In this document: positions 53,901-62,900 of the stretch, piece by piece
How positions within the stretch are numbered: the first letter of the stretch is position 1
Layout: every line of letters starts with the position of its first letter
NCBI GenBank assembly: GCA_947652115.1
Contig: OX393569.1
Span: 18,330,650-18,394,649, forward strand
Source: Blastomussa wellsi
Taxonomy: Eukaryota > Cnidaria > Anthozoa > Scleractinia > Plerogyridae
Direction of reading: 5' to 3'
DNA: 64,000 nucleotides
The notes under the pieces: generated by a model
What the model was told of the DNA's origin: nothing
Seen by the model: only the letters and a program-made list of their open reading frames with translations
Database searches by the model: none
Position numbers and translations under genes: made by a program

Positions 53901-56900
53901 AACGCCGTCCTCTACGGCGCGTAAAGCGTACAAACAGCGTTCTAGGTGAAATCATCCAAAAGTGAACGCCCCAACCGTTCGGCATGTAGTTGAAGATGGG
54001 TCCTGCGCGTCCTTCGTGGTAGATCCACGCCAAGAGAGTGATGGACCGCTTAGTGTCCAGTCTACCGCGGTTGGGAAACTCGATGTAGCTGTTTGGCCGG
54101 CCAAAGAATCGTGTCGCAGTGTTCGGTCGTCCATCAGGGCCTGGTACATACCTGATGCTTCGCGGGATTCCCGCGGGATTGCTGTATAAACTGATGTCGC
54201 GACCACGTGTGCGTAACGTGAGTGGGAACACAGCTTGAGCCCGTGGGCGAACCACTGAAAAAAATGACATATACGTTTGAAATTTGTGATGAATCAAAAG
54301 TACTATGTAGGATTTGTGGTAGAAGTACAATTTGTAACTTCGTTGGCTACTATATAATTAACTAGAAAAAGAGTAAAACTATATTATACAACCAACGTTT
54401 AGAGAAAATATTTGACCTACTGTTTTTCCGCGCGCTAAGGGTATTGATGACTCAAAATGAAGTATTCAATTCGACGAAATCCAGTTTATAAACATATACC
54501 TAACTACGAACACCGGAACAGTAATATATCAATATCAACTAGGTGACCGCTAAAAATGGCACACAGTTGAAATTAAACCAAGGACTGTAGCGTGATACAT
54601 ATGGTGTAGTGCAGGCGCGAAAATTGCTTGGAAAAGAACACGAGCCATTTTCTCGTACGCAAGGTTTGTTCTGAAAATAGCCAACTCGCAAGAGACAAAG
54701 CACGCAACCTAACACCTACATGTAAACTCCACTAACTATGATATAAATTTCCGGAATTATATACTGCTAATTGTAGATAATTGTGAATTTAAAGCAAGAT
54801 CTGTCTAACTCATTGGTTGACTCAGAATCCCTGCAATATTACTTAACTTGTTCGTGATTAAGTTCCTTACCAGGCCTAACCGGGGGTTGACGTGGTCGTG
54901 TTGGACGAGCAGTCGGCCGAGGTCGAGGCCGAGCGGGAAGTGGGTGTACCCCTGCAAAGCATTGATAAATTACGTTGTTGTATAAAAATGAAATCATATT
55001 TACAGTATATGTAACTTAAACTTAGTCGTGTTCTATTGAAAATCCGCGAATCTGATTGGTTCTTTCACTGTTTTCTCTTTAAACAATTATAGCCCGAATT
55101 GTTATTGTTATAGCCGAGTTGACTATCGTTCACAATAAACGATGGCGAGTAGTCCTATTGTTTCTCAAGGGATTCATTCTAAACGCTACTATTTTATGCA
55201 TTTTTAAGCCAAAAACCAAGAAAAATCTTGCCTTCAAAGAGCAACCGGCGCACGCGCAATCGTTTTCTTTCAGCGGAAAGAAAACAGTGGGAAAACCAAT
55301 CACATTCGCCGATTTCTACTAAAAAAGTTTATTTGTTAACTAGATTTAGACAGGCCGATAGGCTCTATGCCATTGCATAGCTACTTGTTTAAAAAGAAAT
55401 GAAAATTGAAGACACAAGATTAACAAAAATGTCAAAATATTATTTTGTCAAACTTGTTAAAAGGAAGCTTAGAAAACACCAGCGTGAACATCTGTCATAC
55501 AGAATGTCACTTACCTCTGAAGCACCTTGACTTTCGCTTAATGATCTGCCATCTTGACAGAACCCTTCCATAAACCTGCATACAAGAGATCCTACCACGA
55601 AAATATCCACGGCCTCCAGTTCCCATCATTGCAGGAATGTTGGTGCCAAGACGAACCCTTCTCAACGTCTTATTAGATACAAGTCGTCCGTTAACATAGA
55701 TCTTCGTTTGCCCTGTTTTCCTTTCATAGCTGGCGGCTACAAGCTGCCATCTACGATACCGCAGAACTCTGCGCGCTCTGAGTGGGCGAATTCTGGTGTT
55801 TCGCGATCCACGCGGGATAATTCTCATGGACAAACTGCGCCCTCGTCCAACAGAGAAATCAACGCCGTATTTGAAGATTGGTCCCACGCCCTCTGGGTAA
55901 AGCCACGCGATTAACGTGATAGCATTCTGCGCATCCAGACGACCGCGATTGGGGAATCGGATGTAGCTGTTTCTACGGCCATAAAATTGGTACGATGTTC
56001 CTGGTCGTGCATCAGGTCCTATAGCAGGCCGTACGTAGCCAAGGCTACCTGGTGGGTTACCATAGAGACCAACATCTTTTCCTCTGGTCCGAGATTGAAG
56101 AGGATAAATGGCCAGGGCACGGGCAGGTCCTGAGGTGTAAATTGAAAAATGTTTAATTGAGTAGCGCTACATTTAGTGCGGTGGGCTTGATGTCTCATTT
56201 ACATCTCTCTTTACTCAAAGAAACAGACGGCTGAAAGCGCTTTGTTTAAAAAGAAATGAAAAATGAAGACACAAGATTAACAAAAATGTCAAAATATTAT
56301 TTTGTCAAACTTGTTAAAAGGAAGCTTAGAAAACACCAGCGTGAACATCTGTCATACAGAATGTCACTACATTTAGTGCGGTGGGCTTGATGTCTCATTT
56401 ACATCTCTCTTTACTCAAAGAAACAGACGGCTGAAAGCGCTTATTTGTCTATGAGCTGTAACAACCCAGCGACTAAATTACATATTAGATCGACTTTGTT
56501 TAACGAGGGTAGCACTTGATAGTCTTGAGACTAAAACGTCTGTGGCTCTCGAATTCCTGACCTATAAATGGATCGAATTTAGAGGTGTTGGTTGTTGTGG
56601 TGGAAAACACGGGAACCCGCTCAGAACAAGGAAGAGAACCAACAACAAACGCAACCCGCACATGACGCCGGGTCCGGGGATAGAACCTAGGTCACATTGG
56701 TAGGAGGCAAGTGCTCTCAGAAATGCGCCATGTCTGTTCTCCCTGACAACAACAACAACAACAAATGGAAGTAGAGTGGTCTCTTACCGGGTCTGGGAGG
56801 TCGACGTGTAGGCGGCCGCGTCGGTGGCTTGGTATAGGGTATGACTGGCTTCACGGGTGGCGTGAATTTATCTGAAAGTAAACACAAGGTTAGGAAGAAA

Positions 56901-59900
56901 CGAGAATTAAAGGGGGTAATTTACCAAGGTTGAAAACACCAAATAGATTCAGAAGAAAAGGGATGGCTTTAAGATTTATAAAGACTGTGACTGGCAAATG
57001 TGAAGCATTTAGACGAAACTTTTCCAGATTTGCCATCTATGGCAGAGGTCATTGAACGGACACAAACTTGCGTCTGTAACTTTCTACTTGTTCTAGTTCA
57101 GCTTCTCTTTTCTTTATTTCGTTCTTGTTTCCGAAGAAGACAAGATTTGATTGAAAGTCTGTGCTTTTAAACATGCCAACTGCCTGCATGAATGCGCGAC
57201 TTGTTGCGGTGTTTTCCTTTAGAAAAAAAAATGCATGTCTCTTCTTCTCTAAATCAGTACTACCGTGTTACACAAATGACCCGATTTATTGGAACAAGTT
57301 TCTCTAGAAGGTCTTCACTTAAAATACACCCATTTCCTGTAAGAACGTGCGAATTGTTGGGATCTTTCAAATAGGAGGAAGTGTTTTCTCTAAATCACCA
57401 ATGCTGAGTTACGCGAATGAATTAAATAAGTGAATAAAAGTAGATGGAAATAAAGAGCAAAGGTTGTTACGAACCTGACTTGCAGATCTTCTTTTTCATC
57501 AGAGTGACAATGGACTCAAGGTTCCTGTAGGCAGCTGTGTACACATGTCGGCGGTCAGTGGCGATGTACTGCAACTCACTAAAACTGTAACGCCTTCCGA
57601 TACCCACAGCAAACGTTTCCACTCTCGACCGCTTCAGCAACGCGGTTGCTCCGCGAACGTCATCCTTGGACGCCCCAGTGGTCATCAAAACGAGGACCCT
57701 TTTCCTGGAGGTCCGTCGTATGATGCTCGTGTAAGAGTACTGTAGCGCAGCCCCAGTGTAGCGTGCACCGCACACCAGTTTCATGTTGTTGATGATTCTG
57801 ATGATGTAGGATTTTCTGGCGCTGAAGCTGAGTAGGAGTTTGGGGGACTGGGCGTACAACACCAAACTTATTCGGACTCTTTTCCCCGTGATACGGAACT
57901 CGCCGATTAAGCGAGTCAGGAAGTTCTTGACTCGAAGGAAGTTAGCTTTGGTGAAACGGTCGTTTTCGCTGCAAGCGTCGATAACAAACGTGAGGTCGAT
58001 CTTTGGTTTGCAAACTGAAATCGGAAACAAAATATATGAATTTTAACACTAAACAATACTTAAAAACTAAACTTTAATGATTGGGTTATTCAATTCTTGA
58101 ATTTCTTAAATTTTTCTGCAAAATGTCACTTAAAAGAAAATACATGTTCACTTATTACATAATCATTTTATGGTTTTCTTTTATCTCTGAACGAAGAGCT
58201 ACGTCCTTAGCCTCCCAAGCAGACGTCCTTTGGGCTTCGTCACTCGTTCCTTCCCCACGGACGTCTGCTGAATCGAGAGTCCACTACCGTTCACAGGCCG
58301 TTTAATCCAATTAAAGAAAACAATCAATATTGACTCACTGCATGACAGCTATCCTATCACATGCTGCGAATCGTTTTCCCAAAACTGGTAAGTTACCTCT
58401 GATTGGTTCGTAGCCGTGAACGGAAGTGGACGTTCGATTCAGCAGACGTCTGTGGGGAAGGAACGCGTGACGAAGCCCAAAGGACGTCTGTGTGGGAGGC
58501 TATTCTGTCCTTGGACACTAATCAGAATCTTGTGTTTTTGCATGAGAAATTGAAAAAAATTACCTTGTACAACGAATTCTGCAGGAAAATGATTATAGTG
58601 TTCGGTCTGAAGCGATTTTGTCGCTCATTGTGGATGGTTTATAGGAAACAAAATGTAGCAGTAAATAAAGTGCAATCTAACCTTTTCCCTTTGGTCCTGG
58701 TGGCCCACCTATTAAGAAATAATAAAACTATAAACCATTTGTCAAACAAATCAACTGTACATAGTCCAGAACCACGTTTATAAGTTTAAATTCTAACAAA
58801 CAAACAGGCAAAGAAACGTATCATCGCGCCAAGTTAACGTAAACGTTACGCACAGTAGCGTAAATGCTTTACGGCATAGCGTAAAGTCAGATAAGCAACG
58901 TTACGGAGATTTAAGCCAGCTTTAGCTTTCCGTCAATCTCGTTTTTCGTGCTGTGAAACAGTCACACAGACAGACAGACAGACAAACACTCACGTCTAAA
59001 GCAACGCTTCTTCCTGCGTGCAATCTGGTTAGGGTTTAGCGCGACATCAAACACCATTACACACGAGACTCGTCCCCGGAAATACCGCCTGTCACCTATC
59101 CTGGCGCCCATTCTGACGGGATAATTTGTGGCAAGTCGAATCCTTCCGAGCCTCCTTCGTGCTATCAATTTACTATCAAGGTACAGCTTTGCGTATCCCG
59201 TAACGTAATCATATGTAGCTGCGATATACTGCCATGTGCGTGGTTTTATCACACGACCGAGTAGCGCTGCCGTCGATTTCCGTCCTTGTCGACGCGTGAA
59301 ACGTACAAACAGCGTTTGTGGCGACACCATCCAAAGATGGACGCCCCAGCCGTTCGGCATGTAGTTGAAGATGGGACCAGCACGGCCTTCGTGGTAGATC
59401 CACGCCAGAATCGTAATCGATGTTCTTGTGTCGAGTTTCCCGCGGTTTGTAAACTCGATGTAACTGTTCCGACGTCCATAGAACTGGTACGAGCCACCCG
59501 GTAACTTGTCAGGGCCTGGTGCCGAGCGAACGTATCCCAGTTTGCCTGGCGGGTTGCCGAACACGCTTACATCTCGGCCCCTTGTGCGGGATGTCAGTGG
59601 ATAAAATGCTGAAGCCTTAAATGGCCCTACAGTAAAATAAATATTTCAAACTCACTTATTGTTTTTGTAGGAAGTAATTTTGTTTTGAAATTAAAATAAT
59701 AAAAAAATTAAACAGAAAGTAAACGACGCAAAAAACGAGTCAATTCTAATGCAAACGTTTTGAAAAAGGTTACTTTCTGAATGCAATCAATAGAACTTAT
59801 TCCAAAATGGCGGCCGATAAATTATGCTTTTACATGCATGTTTAAGAGGCCCTTCTTACCTCGACAGCATGAGCAAAATTCAAATGAATTTTAACTTACA

Positions 59901-62900
59901 AATGCGGCTTAAAGGGCCAACGTATATGTGTATAAATCAGCAGCCATGTTGGAATAATGTGTAAAGTTGCGTCAGTTGTTATATTTTAAAGCATAAACGC
60001 TCACTGATGTAGTAAACAACTACGAGTGCACGCAAAAGAGGTGTGGCTTTCCAAGGCATCATCTTTACTTGGTCTTTAAAACCTCGGGCCAAGCTTGTAC
60101 TTTATACTAAAATGATCCCTATACACAAGAACTGCATCATAACAGGGTTACTCGTCCCTGAAGCAAAAGTCATTTCTTCGAACGAAGTCTTACCTTTTGG
60201 TCTTGTAGGTTTTGTTGTCGGTTTTGGCGTCGGAGTTGTTGTCGGTTTGGTTGTTGGCACTTTTAAAGAAATCAAGCACAATGTAAGTTTGCTTCACTGC
60301 TTCATCAAACAGTGCTATAAAACAGACAACAAATCACAATACGCCCTAAATTTTGTTTTTTCAAATCAGAACAAATAATCATAATTATTAAATAGTAGTG
60401 CCAGTATATACCGAAGGAATGTCTTGTTGGACACTTGCCGCTTTTAACATGACATGCATTTCAATACATCTAACTTAGGTAAGGCTCAATACAGTGAACT
60501 ACTTACAAGGCCTGAAGCACGTCTTGCTAGCCGCCAAAATTTGTTTCCGGTTTAGAGCGCGACTGTAAATTTGCACACAGAAGATTCTTCCCTTGAAGTA
60601 GCGTTTGTCGCCGCGACGCGCGCCAATCCTGATTGGATAGTTTGTAGCCAATCGGAATCGTCCGATGCTCTTCACCACAAGCAGCCTCGAGTTCACCCAC
60701 AGTTTAGCGACTCCAGTCTTGTAGTTGTACGTCGCACCAATGTAATTCCACGCTCTGTAGCGAATCTTTCTGCTCGTGACGACCACCGCCTTTGTGAACA
60801 CGCCATCTCGGCGGACGAACCTGGCAAACAATGTGCGCGGTCCCACCATCCATAAGTGGACGCCCCAACCGGGTCCTGGTTTGTAGTTAACGATAGGGCC
60901 TTTGATGCCCTCGTGATAAACCCATGTCAGAATAGAAATTGAGGCCACTGTGTCCAGTTTTCCGTTATTTGGAATTTCTATGTAACTGTTAGGGTTGCCA
61001 TAGAATTGAGTGGCCCCATCTTTTCGTCCGTCTGGGCCTGGGGCGATTCTCACTCCGACTCGTCTTCCGGTTGGGCATCTGCGCGGGCTGATGTCCCGTC
61101 CTCTGTTGAGTCTATCCAGTGGGTAAACAGCGACCAGTAGAGGAAGAACTGAAAGAAGGAAAATGTGGAGTTGGTGATCAAGTACAATTGGTATGTTAAG
61201 AAGAATAATGAAATGAGGATGGGCCTTGTACGTGAACATATTAGCGAGGATTAGCGAGGGAGGTCGACTTGACCACCGTGATTGCTTTAAACCATAATTT
61301 AAGTCAGTCAGTGAGACAGAAAGATAGACAGACAGGCACGCAGACAGACAGTAGTCTTGTGAGAGAGAAAAATATGTTGACCTTACCTGGTGGCGGAGGA
61401 GTGGGTGTCGGTCGGGCTGATGAAAAACAAAGTAAAAAGCAATATATTAATATCAACATTGAGATAAATGATGATAACACTATCAGAGATTCATGCGATA
61501 AATGAAAAAAAATGCCATTTAGGTCTAAGTAAAACGATCTTAATTATTGCATGTTATGAACTGTAGACTCGTATAGGAATTATGATGTGTGACTAAAAAG
61601 TACCAGAGAGCAAAGAAACAACAAAAAAACAAAATAAATAAATAAATAAATAAAAAAAGACAAACCTCTGAAACATTTCTTTTTGAGAACTCTGAGTTGT
61701 CTTCCATTCAATGCTCGATCATAAATCTGAAGACAAGCTATTCGACCGCGGAAAAGCCGTCGATCTCGAGGCTTTTTCCCTGATATAGCCGGGTAATTTG
61801 TCGCCAGCTGTATCTTTCCAATATTCCTCTGGGATATAGGTATGGCGTCATTCCACAAAGTAGCAAGACCTGTGACGTAGTCATAAGTTGCCGCTATGTA
61901 GTTCCAGGCTTTTGGTTTGATCCTCCGGCTTGTAACAACGCTGATGGTTTGCAGGGATCTAGGCACGAACTTCACCAGGAGTGTGCGTGGATTCTTCATC
62001 CAAAGATGTACCCCCCATCCCCGCGGGAAGTAATGGAAGATTGGTCCGCTACTCTCCGGGTAGACCCACAATACTATGGTGAGGGAATTCTTTGTATCTA
62101 GGCAGCCTTTGTTTGGGAAGAATATGTAGCTGTTTGCAATGCCCTGGAGATAGTACGATCCAAGCGGAAGACCGTCCGGACCTGGTGCTGGCTTCACGTT
62201 GACAAGTCTGACACCTCTGTTGCGGTTGATGCTGATGTCTCGTCCTCGTGTCACGCCATTCAGTGGGTATATAGCTCTCGCAGCTGCTGATCCGGTCACT
62301 GAATAACGAAAAAAAAAAAGACAAAAAAAGACAAAAGTGAAATCAAACAAACCATTTTTGGTACAAAAGGCGAGGCACATCAAAGGTTTTTGCAACATCA
62401 AGGGAAATCTTTGTAAGGCAAGTGTCAAACAAAATGCATAATAAATTGGACAAGCTGTTTCTTATAACAGTGGCATTGTGCTGGCTCTAAAAGCGATCGA
62501 ACTGTAAAGTGACGGTAATGCTTGCAATCCATATAAGAAACATCGTGTTAGTGATGTGTTGCATATAATCGTAAAGGCTGTTATTGTCAAAATGTACAAC
62601 GTTAAAAGAGGCAGTAGAGAACTGTTGTGCGATTCTGGAAATGATCGTGGATTCCTACTACATGTATGGAAACGCCCCTGTTACCCGCACGGTCAACCCA
62701 TAAAACTACAATACCTGAACAAGCTTTTACGCGTATGGTGTCCAACACTGCAGCCAACGTTCTTAGCGACGCCGTGAACACGTGCAGGCCATTTGTAGCG
62801 ATCTTGAACAACTGTTTCTTGCTAAATCGTCTACCAATGCCGACAACAAAAACTTCAATTCCCATGCGCTTCAACACACGTCCGACTCTTTGCACTCTGT

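Noticed and set aside
61580..62428. Met-initiated hydrophobic leader before the 61.7 kb LamG domain, possible gene start
   Set aside because: The leader is intron sequence upstream of a good acceptor; all other LamG exons use the same acceptor position.
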